Shown one piece after another: positions 15,361 to 15,373 of a stretch of DNA of 15,373 nucleotides. The translations under genes and the position numbers were made by a program. The stretch lies in assembly GCA_910586805.1 (NCBI GenBank), contig CAJUJC010000046.1, forward strand, positions 1-15,373. The letters are read 5' to 3'. The notes below the pieces were generated by a model. It was not told the DNA's origin. It worked only from the letters and a program-made list of their open reading frames with translations, and did no database searches. Each line of letters begins with the position of its first letter. The first letter of the stretch is position 1. The stretch is from an uncultured Erysipelotrichales bacterium (GTDB lineage Bacteria; Bacillota_I; Bacilli_A; Erysipelotrichales; Coprobacillaceae).

Positions 15361-15373
15361 GCGTGTTCTTAAT

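Overview
The window comes from a low-GC Gram-positive bacterium (Bacillota). Coding sequence is strongly A/T-rich, Shine-Dalgarno sites are canonical (AGGAGG-like), promoters match sigma-A consensus, and the surface proteins suit a cell with one membrane. A secreted GH20 hexosaminidase with discoidin domains, together with the small pilus operon, suggests a gut commensal, perhaps of the Erysipelotrichales/Coprobacillaceae. That placement is inference; no rRNA or marker gene is present.

Layout. (1) 1-2234, minus: the N-terminal 744 residues of a secreted GH20 glycosidase, cut by the left edge. It has a consensus promoter, a possible CcpA (cre) site over the transcription start, and a 28-bp tandem repeat directly upstream of the -35 box. 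(2) 2551-7610, minus: a three-gene signalling operon read in the order REC/HD-GYP/GGDEF response regulator, free-standing Hpt protein, hybrid histidine kinase, ending in a hairpin terminator. Together these form a complete His-Asp-His-Asp phosphorelay whose output is cyclic-di-GMP synthesis and breakdown. (3) 7665-12460, plus: a divergent, tightly packed seven-gene operon. It encodes a transglutaminase-like lipoprotein, a PilC/GspF platform protein, four small membrane-anchored proteins (one with a clear prepilin cleavage motif, one resembling DUF4860) and a PilT-type ATPase, and it ends in a bidirectional terminator. It looks like a compact type IV pilus/pseudopilus system with no PilB-type extension ATPase, PilM/N/O set or prepilin peptidase in the window. 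(4) 12465-15360, minus: a 584-residue PEP carboxykinase/HPr-kinase-like P-loop protein, a small membrane-anchored stalk-like protein, and type I signal peptidase (lepB), with a terminator-like hairpin between lepB and the stalk-like gene.

How the genes may work together. The kinase should sense an extracytoplasmic signal and pass phosphate through its receiver domains and the Hpt protein to the c-di-GMP enzyme. In other bacteria c-di-GMP controls type IV pili, and the pilus-like operon starts only about 140 bp away on the other strand, so a functional link is attractive but unproven. The plus-strand leader is only about 15 nt, so a c-di-GMP riboswitch cannot be the connection at that promoter. 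The GH20 enzyme and the right-hand genes look like separate transcription units.
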